This document shows, piece after piece, positions 16,482-26,437 of a stretch of DNA of 52,028 nt. The position numbers were made by a program, and so were the translations under genes. The notes below the pieces were generated by a model. It saw nothing but the letters and a program-made list of their open reading frames with translations. It had not been told where the DNA came from and ran no database searches. The DNA is from Odoribacter sp. GTDB taxonomy: Bacteria; Bacteroidota; Bacteroidia; Bacteroidales; Prolixibacteraceae. Position 1 is the first letter of the stretch; each line of letters begins with the position of its first letter. The DNA lies in the NCBI GenBank assembly GCA_013824715.1, contig PNOH01000032.1:1-52028 (forward strand), written 5' to 3'.

Positions 16482-18779
16482 TTAAAAAGGATACCCAATC
16501 GCAACATTCAGAACCAGGTTGTCGTTTCTCCAGGCTGAACTTCCGAAGTTGATCTGATTCGTCACCCAGCGGTGATTTTCTTCGAGCCAGGGCTTCCGTA
16601 ATGGCATGGCCAAATCGAAACGCAATACGAAGAAGGATACGTCAACTCTTAGTCCCATACCTGCGCCAACCGCAAACTGATTCAGAAATTCAGAAAACAT
16701 AAATGGGCTTCCCGTATTGGCCGGATTTGATTTTAACAGCCACACATTTCCGGCATCAACAAACAAGGCTCCTTTAAAATAGCGGTAAATGCCAAAGCGG
16801 TATTCTGCATTTGTTTCCAGTTTTACATCGCCTCCCAACTGAAGAAGACCTCTTTTGCCAGTATCCTGATAAAAAGTGCCGGGACCAACGGAATTAATCT
16901 GAAAACCGCGTAAACTGTTCGGCCCCCCACTGAAAAACTGTCTGGTATAAGGTAAAACCAAAGAGTTTCCATAAGGTTTGGCAACACCGGCGAAAACCCG
17001 CACGGCCAACTTATTTTTATCCCTGAAATTATAATAGCCGCGGCCATCAACACTTAACTTTGCGAATTGCGAATAGATAGAACCTGCCACTTTGGAGGGA
17101 TTTGCGGATGATATTTTTTCGCCGCCAATTCTTTTTGCCAATGAAAAAGCAGTTCCGGCAATTTCAGATTTCAGGTGAAAATAGGTTTGCAGCTTTTTCC
17201 CTGAAAGCATTTGTTCGTTGTAGGTAAACGAGTAGCTTCCTCCGGCAATAAACTGCTCTTCATAGCTTTTTTTCAGAAAAGGATTTGCTTCAAGCAAATC
17301 GGTGAATACCGCTGATTTATTTCCGACAGAAGTATAGCTTACATCTATTGGATTCAATTCGTGTTCTTTCCGTATATTTTCTTTCCATTTATAACCATAA
17401 ACGAACCGGAATGTGCGCATATCGAAATAATTGACCCGTTTCTGATAATTGTATGATAGTGATAAGCTTGTTTTGGGGAGATAGATACTGTTTGTTTTGG
17501 CGATATTAAAAGGAACAATAAAACGTGGAAATGTCAGTTCCAGTTGCGGATTCCATGAATAGGAATACAAATTTTCACCCTTGCCTCTCAACTGTGCCTC
17601 AAATGATCCGGCCATGCTAAGATTGAGTAATTCCGCCCCGCCAAAGGTATTTCTGTTCAGAATGCTCAAATTCATCCTCGGCCCGGCATAATTATTTGAT
17701 TTGGTAACCATATCAATTTCAGCCCTGAATGTTCGTTTTGGCATCGGTGTCATCAGAATGTTAACATCTAACAATCCAGTACCTGAAGTGTTATTTTCAG
17801 TAAAACTTATCTGTACTAATTTGAAATTCCCCAGCGACATCAAACGGTTCAATGTGATAATGTGATTCTGTCGCGAAAAGACTTCGTGTTTTCGCAGATA
17901 TATCGATTTTGCAAGTACTTTGGGTTTAATTGCCATTCTTGCTTCTTTCCCCAAAAACACAATATCCTGAACCATCACTGTGTCTTCAGTTGTTTGTGTG
18001 CGCCTCTCATTCAGCCAATAGTTCTGATTGACATATACCTTGTTAATGCGGTAAACAGTTAAAGCATCTTCAGGAATACTGTCTTTTAAGGTTAACCTGA
18101 ATGCTACATCATGATTTACGTTTGAAGTATCGGCTTTAAAAAGAAGATAATCGGGGTTGAAGTAGAAGTACCCCTTGTTTTTCAGGAAAGCGTCGATTCG
18201 TATCCGTTCGCTTTTTAAGATCTCGAGATTATAATCTTCACCAATTTTAATCAACGATTTATCTTTTTCTGCGAGGATCAGGCGACTTAAACTATCGTCT
18301 GAAATAGCATAAATCAGGTCTTTAACTACGTATGGTTTGTGAACATGGCTGGTGTAGATTACATGAACAGAATGTTTCTTTTCAACGGTTTTTGATTCAG
18401 TAAAACTTTTAAATATCCCTAAATTAAAGAGCTTGGCATCGATTATTTCGGATGTAACACCGGGTTTAACACTACTCATCAGTACCGGAGGTTCGCCGAT
18501 TTTCATCAACCACTTTCCCAATTTAGTTTTAGGCTCTTCTCCGGCTAAACTATACAACCATAATTTCGGACGATTGCCTAAATATACTTTATTTGGAACT
18601 GGACGTACCGCCCCAGCTATCGCGGTTTTAATCAATCGCCTGTTTACCTGATCTGCCGATTCCAATTTAATTTCCGCACCTGTATAAAGCTTTTCGCCCT
18701 TAGGCAAATGCCTTGTACCAGTACAAGCTGCCAGAAGGAGGCAAAAAAGTATCAGGAATATTTTATTTAAGTGTTTCAT
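16482..18779 (-). CDS. tamL: TamL: lipoprotein form of the TamA/BamA-type barrel
   Basis: The product has 765 residues from the ATG at 18779. The lipobox LLLAAC is followed by TGTRHLPKGEKLYTGAEI, the characteristic start of Bacteroidota TamL. POTRA-like modules occupy about 25-370 and a 16-strand surface-antigen barrel about 380-765, with FFSGGPNSLRGFQINSVGPG (the RGF motif of Omp85 proteins) and a terminal aromatic residue in NVAIGYPF. TamL works with TamB in outer-membrane homeostasis. An open frame extends 64 codons further upstream but runs through a repeat element, and the lipoprotein signal fixes the start at 18779. It lies downstream of tamB on the same strand. Confidence 0.9.
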   Translation of the reverse strand: MKHLNKIFLILFCLLLAACTGTRHLPKGEKLYTGAEIKLESADQVNRRLIKTAIAGAVRPVPNKVYLGNRPKLWLYSLAGEEPKTKLGKWLMKIGEPPVLMSSVKPGVTSEIIDAKLFNLGIFKSFTESKTVEKKHSVHVIYTSHVHKPYVVKDLIYAISDDSLSRLILAEKDKSLIKIGEDYNLEILKSERIRIDAFLKNKGYFYFNPDYLLFKADTSNVNHDVAFRLTLKDSIPEDALTVYRINKVYVNQNYWLNERRTQTTEDTVMVQDIVFLGKEARMAIKPKVLAKSIYLRKHEVFSRQNHIITLNRLMSLGNFKLVQISFTENNTSGTGLLDVNILMTPMPKRTFRAEIDMVTKSNNYAGPRMNLSILNRNTFGGAELLNLSMAGSFEAQLRGKGENLYSYSWNPQLELTFPRFIVPFNIAKTNSIYLPKTSLSLSYNYQKRVNYFDMRTFRFVYGYKWKENIRKEHELNPIDVSYTSVGNKSAVFTDLLEANPFLKKSYEEQFIAGGSYSFTYNEQMLSGKKLQTYFHLKSEIAGTAFSLAKRIGGEKISSANPSKVAGSIYSQFAKLSVDGRGYYNFRDKNKLAVRVFAGVAKPYGNSLVLPYTRQFFSGGPNSLRGFQINSVGPGTFYQDTGKRGLLQLGGDVKLETNAEYRFGIYRYFKGALFVDAGNVWLLKSNPANTGSPFMFSEFLNQFAVGAGMGLRVDVSFFVLRFDLAMPLRKPWLEENHRWVTNQINFGSSAWRNDNLVLNVAIGYPF

Positions 18780-18810
18780 AGATAAGAAACTAAATTGAGT
18801 CAAATCAGAA

Positions 18811-18945
18811 TATCCTTTGCCGTTCGCCTTTAGGCAACGGACTGTATGTGAGAACCGATCCAGGGCTTTAGCCCAAATACTGTGGCTAAAGCCATTGACT
18901 GTATTCGCCAATCTGTCCGTCTGCTGAAGCAGACGGCAAAGGATA
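18811..18945. repeat. MITE-like element with 13-bp terminal inverted repeats
   Basis: A perfect 13-bp inverted repeat (18811-18823 and 18933-18945, TATCCTTTGCCGT and its complement) encloses three hairpins. They are CCGTT-GCC/GGC-ACGG near 18820-18841, GGCTTTAGCC with GGCTAAAGCC (18864-18893), and CCGTCTGC with GCAGACGG (18917-18936). No coding capacity is present. It sits between tamB and tamL. No target-site duplication was evident. Confidence 0.6.
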
Positions 18946-18967
18946 GACTTCGTCATCAAGCTGCCGC

Positions 18968-21900
18968 TCAAAGTCCCCCTTCGGGGGATTTAGGGGGCTT
19001 TTTAAACAATCTCTTCCAACTATTGAAATCGCGCACATATACCACACCGACACCGGTTTCAACCAACTGACCTTCAATGGCTCCTTCGTATTGATTATGC
19101 CTGAATCCTTTCATCCTGAAACTGCCATCTTTGTTCAGTTTGTATTCAACGGTAACATCACCCGTGATATCGCTTGCCGAATTTTGTTTCGCCTGGTCAC
19201 CTTCAACATCAACTGCGCCTCCAAGCTGAATGGACAATCGTTCATTAAAGAGTTGCTTCTTCACACCAATTTCAACCTGTGTTCTTCCTTTTGCCTGTCC
19301 GGTCCGATAATCGTTGTATGATTGAATATCAAAATTCAATTCCATACCGGGAATCACCTTTGAACTCAGTTGATTTAACTGTACAGATAAAAATTTTCCG
19401 ACCGTTGACCGGATTAAAGTTGAAGTTCCGGACGATTCGGTTCGAAAGGGATTTTCCTGAATAAACCTGCCCAACACCAGCAAGGCAAAAACCTGTTTGT
19501 TTAATGCTGATTCGTCTTCGTTTAACATGATTAGTCTCTGGTTCACAGCTCCGCCTAAAATCCCTTTTTCCTCCGGTGGTAATTGTATCTCAAAACTAAT
19601 TTCAGGATGTAAAATTTCGCCGCGCAATTTCAGGATTACCAGAAAAGGATAGCGTTGTTTATACCCGCCTTTATCAACATCACTTAAGCCTGACATCTGA
19701 TCAGCCACAAGGTCGGATGGTGAAGCCCGGACAGAATATCTTGCATTTATCGATATTTTGGCATCCAGTGGGTCACCGTTCCAGATAATTGTACTTCCGG
19801 CATCAATATCAAATTTCTTTTTGATGATTGATTCCAGCGATACCAGGTAACTGCCGTCGCTTAGATTATAGGCGCCGGTAAGGCTCATTTTCCCGCTTTG
19901 GTCCATGGTAAAACTTAATGCGGCCTCCCCTTTAACGACCAATGAGTCGGTGGAAGCGGGATCCAGAAGTAAGCGGAGCGTTGCTTCCTTGTCTATTTCA
20001 ATAATGGAGGTGAGGTCAAAACCAGTTATGCCGGTTGTTTGTCCTCCCTTTTTATAACCTCTGGTTAGAATCGGATGGAATTTTGTTAAATCTATAAATT
20101 CAACCACATCTTCTCCCTTGTCGGTGGTCAGTTTGTCTTCAGGAACTGAAAATGTAAAGTTCGTGCCTTTCTTCATTTTCACCCTGGCATTTACTACCGG
20201 AAGTTTCATTGGTCCACTTACATTAATTTTGCTGTCAACAACCATCCGCCCAAAGAATTCCCTATTATTCTTTGCTGTGGTGTTGAATATTAAAAAGTCT
20301 TTCGTGTTGACCTGTAAGGCGAAAAAGAAATCCGGGAATTGTTTCATCTGAACCGAACCATCAATGACTGCTGTATGTTGATCGGCATCCAACATGGTAA
20401 AAGAGTCGAAATAAATTCCGTCTTTTTGCAGTTGAATCGTTTCATTTTTTATTTCCAGCCGGTTATTCAGGAATGAAGGTTTCAAAAAGGCATTATTGAA
20501 AACCAATGTTCCGGTAATGTCAGGTACACCGGTCGTTCCTTCAACCGAAATATTTCCGGTAAGCGTTCCGGCAGCTTCGGTTATTTGCCCCAATGAAAAA
20601 GCTTCAACGGTCTTCATCGAAAGCGATTGAATTACTGTTTTTATGCTGACAGAATTAGCGCCACCCTTCGGGATATAATAACCGTTTGCGGTAAGGGTAT
20701 TGTCAGGACCTGATAAGTCCATATTAATGTCAAATTTCTCATAGCTGGGGTTCTGTGCTTTCACTGTCAGATTTCCGATGGGAATATCGTGAACAATCAG
20801 GTCACTGATTTTTGCATCAGCGACTAAACCATACGTGTTGTTCACTCTTTTTAGCAATACATTTCCATCCACAGTCCCTTTCACCAAACTGGTGTCTTTT
20901 TCTACGATACGCGAAAGGTCGTCGAGCCTGAAATTCCTGATGGCTATGTTCAGATCATCATTGAACCGGTCATGAATGGAAGCGATATTGATCTGACTTT
21001 CATTGTGATCAAACAAAAAATTGTGGATCCGAAATCCCTGGTTGCCGAATTCAATGAAATTATCGGCTGCAATGTCCCAGCGTTTATCCATCAAATAGAA
21101 TTCTTTCGGATCGAGCGCAAGCTTGTAGTTTCCATTCTCTTTAGTAATCTGTGAACGGATCAGCAGCTTTTTATTTTTGCCATCAGTTGATGAAATGTTT
21201 GCAGTAATTTTGTTGTCAGCCAGTTTCCCTTCCAGCGAAAAATTGTCCAGTTTAACCTGCAAGTTCGAAATAGCGCTGCTTGAAATTTTATAATCCAGAG
21301 AAGTATTACCCGACTTCACATCCACCGCAAAGTCTTTAATTTCAGTCGATCCGTAAACAATTTTCCTCACAGTTGCATTCAGCTTCAGGTCGTTTTTTTC
21401 ACTGTCGAAACTTCCCTGAATGATTCCCGGCTCGAATTCTTTTAGTTCAGGCAAAAGTACTTTCGAAAGAATGGGGTGATTGTGAAGTTGAATTTCAAAA
21501 TTAAAATTCGACGGTTCGCTTTTCGTTACTTGCTGATTAGAATCTGAAACCGGGAAATAATTGTTGATGAATTTTTTAAGCAATACAGGCAATGTAGCTG
21601 GCGAAACAGTTCCTGCATATTTGATGTCGATCAACGCACTGCTGACTTTGATTTCACTTTTATTTGGTTCGTTTACCGAAGCGGTCAAAAAGGAATCGAG
21701 TATATATTTTTTTGCATCGCGGGCAACAATAATATTAGTGATTCCAGCCGTTCCATTCATCTGATTAAAGGTTCCGCCTTTAAGGTCGGCTGCCGCGATA
21801 AAACTGATCCGGGCATCATTTTTGGTTAATTTGAGTTTTACAAGGTCGGCCCCCAGCACATTCAACTTAAACTGATAGTGTTCCTGGTTGGGGTTTAAGT

Positions 21901-23920
21901 TCACCAATCCGTCGAAATCGAATACTGCATTTTCATCATTCAGATTTATTGTCCCCTCGAATTGCTTACCGGAAACGCTCCCATCCATCTTCAGGTTGTG
22001 GTAAGTATATTTATTCAGGTAAAGTTGTGTTACATCAGCCTTGATTTTTGCCTGGATTGTTTTCATGTCCAATCCTTTTCCGCTGGCTTCCGCTGTTAAG
22101 GTAACCGGGCCATACAGAATGGTATCTTTTAAAAATCGGCCAACATCCAAACTGCTCATGCTTACTTTGCTGCTGAAGTTTTCATTTGAATCAATTGATG
22201 CAATCAGATTGACATCACCAAAACTGCTGATTATACTCGCGGTTGATTCAAAAGACTTCAACACACCTTTAAAAGCAATCAGCATATTGATATTTTCCGG
22301 AATTTCTATGCTGTCAGGTAGATATGAACCGGCCAACTTGACCAAATCCTTTTTGCCTGAGATGATACTCAGGCTGGGGAAATCATAAAATGCGGTTTCA
22401 AATTCAGGCAAGCCTTTGATCACGAAATCGGTTTTTAAAATTGTATTCACCCCGGTTTTAATAGCCAGATTTTTACCGGTCAGATTATCCAACTGCCCAT
22501 TGATTAATCCTGAAGCATTGGTGACGTTCGAATTGTCTTTAAAGAATGGCTGTGAAATCAGATCAGGATTAAAATACAACAGATCGGAGTTTTTGAATCG
22601 GACATTCCTCAGGTCTAAATTCAGGTTGCTGAATTCCATGGAATCCATCAACGTTGAAAAGGAAGAATATTCGATATTGAAGTCAGCATCAATACTGGAG
22701 TTGATGGTGCTTGCTTTCAGCTTGTTGGCTGTAATGGAATGTTCGTCCATGCTGAAATCGCCTTCAAGACTAGCGATAGAAAAGTTGTTTTGATCGATAG
22801 CGCTCAATTTTTTCACTGAAATTTTTATCTGATCTGAGGAATAGTAAAAATCAGTTGCCTCAAGCGTTAATTGGTTGTATTCCAGATAATCCGGATCAAA
22901 AGCATTTTTTATTTCCGGTTGATTTCCTGATTTGTAGGTAAAAGAATTGTCCGCCAGTTCAAGGCGATTTAGTTTGACTTTCCAATTATTTCCTGAAGGA
23001 ACCGCAAGGATTGCGTATGATGAAAATTCCGGTTCGAAGGTGTGATAGTAAATTTTACTCTTCGGTAAGAAGATATTTTCTGCAATCAACATTTGCGCCT
23101 GCAAATCGATTGAAACATCTTCCAGCTTTCCCTGGTCAACGATGGTTTGAACAGACCGGTAACCAATTGAATCGGTGAAACTTATCATTGAATTGTTAAG
23201 ATGAAGAATTTTGGCTGATATTTTCGGCAAAACGTTTCCTGATTGGTTAATCTGAATATTACCTGATTCTTTCATCAGCACATTTGCCGTTAAGCCTTCC
23301 ATCAACAACTCATCAATTTGATAGTTGGATTTTTCCAATTCGATCTGATCAACGCTAAATTCAGAATTTCGGAGAACTGCCGAAACATTTATACCTGCAT
23401 ATTCATCGTTGTAAGAAAAGCTGACGTTTGTCAAATACACGTTATCGATGCTGAATGTCCATTTGGATGCTGTTTGAGTATCAGCAATTACCTGGATTGC
23501 AGTATCACCAAATGCAGTGAGCAGGAAATTGTAGTTGAACAGGGGATCTGTCAGGGTGTTATGTAGCTTTATTATTGCTTCTTCCAGGTGGAAAGAACTT
23601 ATGGCGATCTTATTCCTTAATAAGTCATAAAGAGCCATATTTACTTTCGCCTTACCGGCGTAGAGCAACGTGTCTTTATTCTCATCTTCGAGATAAAGGC
23701 CTTCAACAACTACTGATTTGGGGAATATGATGCTGACATGGCTTATTTCAACCTTTGTATGGGTTTTATTGCTGATAATAGAAGTGGCATAATGAACGAT
23801 CCTCGTTTGAATGGATGGAATTTGGATAAGTGCAGCAATGAGAATGAATATAAGCACACTGATGATGACCATCCAGATGAAAGTCTTTAAAACCGTTTTA
23901 AAAACAGGAGCCACCTTCAT
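18968..23920 (-). CDS. tamB: TamB (DUF490) translocation/assembly protein
   Basis: The 1650-residue product has one N-terminal membrane anchor (about 10-35, VIISVLIFILIAALIQIP). A very long region of beta-strand repeats follows, typical of AsmA/TamB bridge proteins that span the periplasm as a hydrophobic groove. The conserved DUF490 domain covers about the last 400 residues, with GAYNLSDGSYLVSLESIIKKKFDIDAGSTI, FAVLLVLGRFIQENPF-like text and the strand-rich FELNFDIQSYNDYRTG-like end. It is upstream of tamL. The last residues (FKKPPKSPEGGL) are encoded by a dispersed intergenic repeat, so the C terminus appears to have been captured from a repeat element. Confidence 0.93.
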   Translation of the reverse strand: MKVAPVFKTVLKTFIWMVIISVLIFILIAALIQIPSIQTRIVHYATSIISNKTHTKVEISHVSIIFPKSVVVEGLYLEDENKDTLLYAGKAKVNMALYDLLRNKIAISSFHLEEAIIKLHNTLTDPLFNYNFLLTAFGDTAIQVIADTQTASKWTFSIDNVYLTNVSFSYNDEYAGINVSAVLRNSEFSVDQIELEKSNYQIDELLMEGLTANVLMKESGNIQINQSGNVLPKISAKILHLNNSMISFTDSIGYRSVQTIVDQGKLEDVSIDLQAQMLIAENIFLPKSKIYYHTFEPEFSSYAILAVPSGNNWKVKLNRLELADNSFTYKSGNQPEIKNAFDPDYLEYNQLTLEATDFYYSSDQIKISVKKLSAIDQNNFSIASLEGDFSMDEHSITANKLKASTINSSIDADFNIEYSSFSTLMDSMEFSNLNLDLRNVRFKNSDLLYFNPDLISQPFFKDNSNVTNASGLINGQLDNLTGKNLAIKTGVNTILKTDFVIKGLPEFETAFYDFPSLSIISGKKDLVKLAGSYLPDSIEIPENINMLIAFKGVLKSFESTASIISSFGDVNLIASIDSNENFSSKVSMSSLDVGRFLKDTILYGPVTLTAEASGKGLDMKTIQAKIKADVTQLYLNKYTYHNLKMDGSVSGKQFEGTINLNDENAVFDFDGLVNLNPNQEHYQFKLNVLGADLVKLKLTKNDARISFIAAADLKGGTFNQMNGTAGITNIIVARDAKKYILDSFLTASVNEPNKSEIKVSSALIDIKYAGTVSPATLPVLLKKFINNYFPVSDSNQQVTKSEPSNFNFEIQLHNHPILSKVLLPELKEFEPGIIQGSFDSEKNDLKLNATVRKIVYGSTEIKDFAVDVKSGNTSLDYKISSSAISNLQVKLDNFSLEGKLADNKITANISSTDGKNKKLLIRSQITKENGNYKLALDPKEFYLMDKRWDIAADNFIEFGNQGFRIHNFLFDHNESQINIASIHDRFNDDLNIAIRNFRLDDLSRIVEKDTSLVKGTVDGNVLLKRVNNTYGLVADAKISDLIVHDIPIGNLTVKAQNPSYEKFDINMDLSGPDNTLTANGYYIPKGGANSVSIKTVIQSLSMKTVEAFSLGQITEAAGTLTGNISVEGTTGVPDITGTLVFNNAFLKPSFLNNRLEIKNETIQLQKDGIYFDSFTMLDADQHTAVIDGSVQMKQFPDFFFALQVNTKDFLIFNTTAKNNREFFGRMVVDSKINVSGPMKLPVVNARVKMKKGTNFTFSVPEDKLTTDKGEDVVEFIDLTKFHPILTRGYKKGGQTTGITGFDLTSIIEIDKEATLRLLLDPASTDSLVVKGEAALSFTMDQSGKMSLTGAYNLSDGSYLVSLESIIKKKFDIDAGSTIIWNGDPLDAKISINARYSVRASPSDLVADQMSGLSDVDKGGYKQRYPFLVILKLRGEILHPEISFEIQLPPEEKGILGGAVNQRLIMLNEDESALNKQVFALLVLGRFIQENPFRTESSGTSTLIRSTVGKFLSVQLNQLSSKVIPGMELNFDIQSYNDYRTGQAKGRTQVEIGVKKQLFNERLSIQLGGAVDVEGDQAKQNSASDITGDVTVEYKLNKDGSFRMKGFRHNQYEGAIEGQLVETGVGVVYVRDFNSWKRLFKKPPKSPEGGL
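18969..19008. repeat. Dispersed repeat encoding the TamB C terminus
   Basis: The sequence carries the CCCCCTTCGGGGG hairpin followed by ATTTAGGGGGC. Read on the minus strand it encodes PPKSPEGG, a peptide that recurs where this type of Bacteroidota intergenic repeat runs into genes. Confidence 0.55.
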
Positions 23921-23966
23921 TATACATGTGTTTATTTTTCAAACAAAGTTCTGCGAGTTGTTAATT

Positions 23967-24033
23967 AACCACATAGGCACATAGGGCACATCGTTTTGTA
24001 TTTTTCTATTGTGCCCTTTGTGTCTATGTGGTT
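23967..24033 (-). terminator. Long inverted repeat after the HEAT-repeat gene
   Basis: AACCACATAG and the following CACATAGGGCACA pair with TGTGCCCTTTGTG and CTATGTGGTT, giving a stem of about 23 bp around an 18-nt T-rich loop. It lies just after the 24044-24601 gene and upstream of tamB, so it probably ends the former transcript. The arm sequence is of a kind often dispersed in Bacteroidota genomes. Confidence 0.65.
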
Positions 24034-24043
24034 TTCATCAAAT

Positions 24044-24601
24044 TCATATTTGAGCGAGATTTTGCTCACGCCCCGATTCTTTAAATCCTGTATTTTTTTT
24101 CATTCGTTCCAAAATATTGTATGCAGCCGGTGAAATACTTTCTGTAACAGACCCCGATTCGAGAGATGTCCGAAGTACTTCCAGCAAATCGTTGAACCCA
24201 TCCTCTTTTTGCTTCCGCAGTATATGATGAGCTCCATGTTGCAATAATACCGATTCCGGTCCACGTTTGACCAATGCATGCAAAAGTTCGGGCCATGCAG
24301 CTTTCCTGAATTTTTCCAAAGCTTTTGCCGCCAGCCATGCCACGTCACTCTCCGGGTCTTCCAGCGCTTTGACCAATATGGGTATCGATTTCAGATCGCC
24401 AATTTCTCCGAGCGCTTTGGCTGCTTCCCATCGGGCCTTGTAAATTTTGGAATTTTCGAGCACAAGTGACAATGGAGAAACTGATTGTTTTCCTATTACT
24501 ACCAATGACTTTCGGGCTTTTGTGCGGACCTTATCGTCTTCACTTTCCAAAAGATTCACCAAAGATTGAGGACTTATTCCGGATTGTTTTTGTTCATACA
24601 T
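24044..24601 (-). CDS. HEAT-repeat protein
   Basis: The 185-residue cytosolic protein has about four HEAT/PBS-lyase-type helical repeats, for example DDKVRTKARKSLVVIG, KARWEAAKALGEIGDLKSIPILVKALEDPESDVAWLAAKAL and FRKAAWPELLHALVKRG. Such repeats form a curved protein-binding surface. No catalytic motif is present and the partner is unknown. It is preceded by promoter module P8 with the start codon 41 nt after the -7 box, and followed by a strong inverted repeat, so it is probably a single-gene transcript of the shared regulon. Confidence 0.85.
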   Translation of the reverse strand: MYEQKQSGISPQSLVNLLESEDDKVRTKARKSLVVIGKQSVSPLSLVLENSKIYKARWEAAKALGEIGDLKSIPILVKALEDPESDVAWLAAKALEKFRKAAWPELLHALVKRGPESVLLQHGAHHILRKQKEDGFNDLLEVLRTSLESGSVTESISPAAYNILERMKKNTGFKESGREQNLAQI

Positions 24602-24642
24602 CAGTTATGCTTTATTACTGAAAACTAAATCTATGTCAGGCG

Positions 24643-24708
24643 TAAATGTGGCATGAATGAAAAGAAAATGTATTACACAATTTCGGAAAGAAATTACATG
24701 ATTCACAC
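24643..24708 (-). promoter_or_regulatory. Promoter module P8 (HEAT-repeat gene)
   Basis: TGTGA is at 24704-24708, box 1 GTAAT at 24694-24698, box 2 GTAAT at 24673-24677 and -7 box CACATTTA at 24643-24650. The repeat spacing is 21. The -7 spacer is 22, one longer than usual. Confidence 0.82.
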
Positions 24709-24740
24709 ATCGCTAGTGCCATTTCAACGAAAAACTGTCC

Positions 24741-24834
24741 AGGGCAAGTCACCCTGAACGTGTTTCAGGTTCTCATCAATCAGGAGAAGCTGAAACCCAG
24801 CCTGCCGGCTGGCAGGAAGTTCGGCATGACGTCC
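24741..24834. repeat. Dispersed intergenic repeat (GTCACCCTGAACGTG...GGCATGAC type)
   Basis: The stretch contains GTCACCCTGAACGTGTTTCA, its near-inverse AGCTGAAACCC and AAGTTCGGCATGAC, and a CCTGCC/GGCAGG hairpin at 24801-24816. This is the usual look of a dispersed Bacteroidota repeat. No coding potential is seen. Confidence 0.55.
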
Positions 24835-24957
24835 CGTCAATAACTCGGTAACGCAGCACCAGTAAAAAATCTGTACCCGTATTTATTTTGTTTAACCTGC
24901 ACTATATATTGGCGTAATGCGTTTTATGCTTATAATGGTATTGTAATTTTTGAAGCT

Positions 24958-26325
24958 ATGAAATGGATCGTATACTATACTTCATTGATTTTATTGCTTT
25001 TATATGGTTGTTACAAAGGAAATACAAAGGAAGACCCAGTTGAAATACAGACTGGAACCACAGAGTATCCCTATCTTATTAAAACCAAACAGGATTTAAT
25101 ACAAATGCGTGAAAGTGTTAATACGAACAATGTTGTTTACAGGAATAAAGCATATAAACTGATGACAGATCTCGATTTCGCCGGTGAGCCAGACTGGATT
25201 CCTATTGGAGACTCTGTCAGGAACGATTTCCAGGGTATATTTGATGGCAACGGGAAGGTAATCAGGAACATAAAAATTGGCAGTGAGGAAATACCAGTTA
25301 GAATAGCAGATGCTGGTTTATTTGGATATGTTTTAGGTGGTGAAATAAAGAATTTAGGCGTACATTGGATTCGAATAAATACTTCCGGAGATTCTCATGT
25401 TGGAGGTATCGCCGGAGCAGAAACGAATTCGAAAATAACAAATTGTTTTACAACAGGATCTTTCTCAGGTAGTAATGTTGGTGGTATTGTTAGCTGGTCA
25501 TCAGGCACTATTAGTGATTGTTATTCGACAGCTACAATTTCTGGTTATGGTAACTATAACTATTCTGGCGGCATCGTTGGCTATTCAAGCGGTACAATTA
25601 GTGGTAGTTATTCAACGGGTTCTATTTCAGGAGCAATTGTAGGCGGTATCGCTGGCTCTTCTTCAATTGGTACAATAATTAATTGTTATTCGACAGGTTC
25701 TGTTTCAGGAAGAATAACCGGTGGTATTGCCGGTAGTTTAGGTGGCACAATTATTAATTGCTATTCAACAGGAAATGTTTCTGCAACTGGGCAGTTTTCT
25801 TCCTATGCTGGAGGAATCGCTTCGGATAAGGGCAGCATATTGAATTGTTATTCATCCGGCGATGTTTCTTCCACTGCATTTCAATTATCAAAAAATCCTG
25901 ATGGTGAAAATGCTGCCTATGTTGGAGGAATATTAGGCGGTAATTCTATCCTCCCATGCAATTTCTGTTTCCCGACCTCAATTAAATTTTGCCTGGCATT
26001 AAACAAAAATTTAACAGCTTTTTGCGCGTATAATTCAAGTCAAGCTTATGCCTTTCGTATATTCAGATATAGTAATATAGAAAGTGTGGTAAGTAATAAT
26101 TTTGCTTTCGAAGCAATGATTGTCAGGTATGGAACTTCGGGAACCAATCTGACAACTACAACTGATTTTACGGATACAAAGAAACATGGCAGCAATTTAA
26201 CAGTTAAACCTGTTGATTTATTGAATGGCTATGTTTTGGCAAATCCTACCTATAAAGGAATATCACTTTATAATTGGAAAGTGCAGGCAGGAATCAATAA
26301 TGGGCTTCCGGTTTATAGCAAATGA
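24958..26325 (+). CDS. GLUG-repeat surface lipoprotein
   Basis: The 455-residue product has a lipobox LLLYGC (Cys about residue 18). A leader domain with YPYLIKTKQDLIQMRESVN and FQGIFDGNGKVIRNIKIG is typical of GLUG-containing proteins. Six or so repeats of the form GGIAGxxxGTIINCYSTGSVSG follow at about 145-320 and are expected to fold as a right-handed beta-helix. The C-terminal part (320-455) has no repeats and contains three cysteines close together (LPCNFC, FCLA). GLUG proteins are usually surface adhesins or peptidase-associated. No module copy precedes it, and it is one of few plus-strand genes in the right half. Confidence 0.8.
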   Translation: MKWIVYYTSLILLLLYGCYKGNTKEDPVEIQTGTTEYPYLIKTKQDLIQMRESVNTNNVVYRNKAYKLMTDLDFAGEPDWIPIGDSVRNDFQGIFDGNGKVIRNIKIGSEEIPVRIADAGLFGYVLGGEIKNLGVHWIRINTSGDSHVGGIAGAETNSKITNCFTTGSFSGSNVGGIVSWSSGTISDCYSTATISGYGNYNYSGGIVGYSSGTISGSYSTGSISGAIVGGIAGSSSIGTIINCYSTGSVSGRITGGIAGSLGGTIINCYSTGNVSATGQFSSYAGGIASDKGSILNCYSSGDVSSTAFQLSKNPDGENAAYVGGILGGNSILPCNFCFPTSIKFCLALNKNLTAFCAYNSSQAYAFRIFRYSNIESVVSNNFAFEAMIVRYGTSGTNLTTTTDFTDTKKHGSNLTVKPVDLLNGYVLANPTYKGISLYNWKVQAGINNGLPVYSK

Positions 26326-26437
26326 GGCAAAAGAGTAAATTCATGAATTTTTTAGGCATATATAACTGCAACATCCTCAGTTAATAAAAACCCATTCGAA
26401 ATTTCACAGAACCTAAAAGATGAAGTTTAAACAGGTT

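Larger units (their letters stand above)
24602..24957. other. Intergenic region with promoter module and dispersed repeat
   Basis: This 356-nt gap contains P8 (24643-24708) and a dispersed repeat (about 24741-24834). The remaining 120 nt before the GLUG gene are AT-rich, with no promoter I can assign confidently. Confidence 0.6.

Noticed and set aside
16482-18971. N-terminal extension of TamL through the repeat element
   Set aside because: The 64 extra codons come from the hairpin-rich repeat, and the lipoprotein signal begins at 18779.
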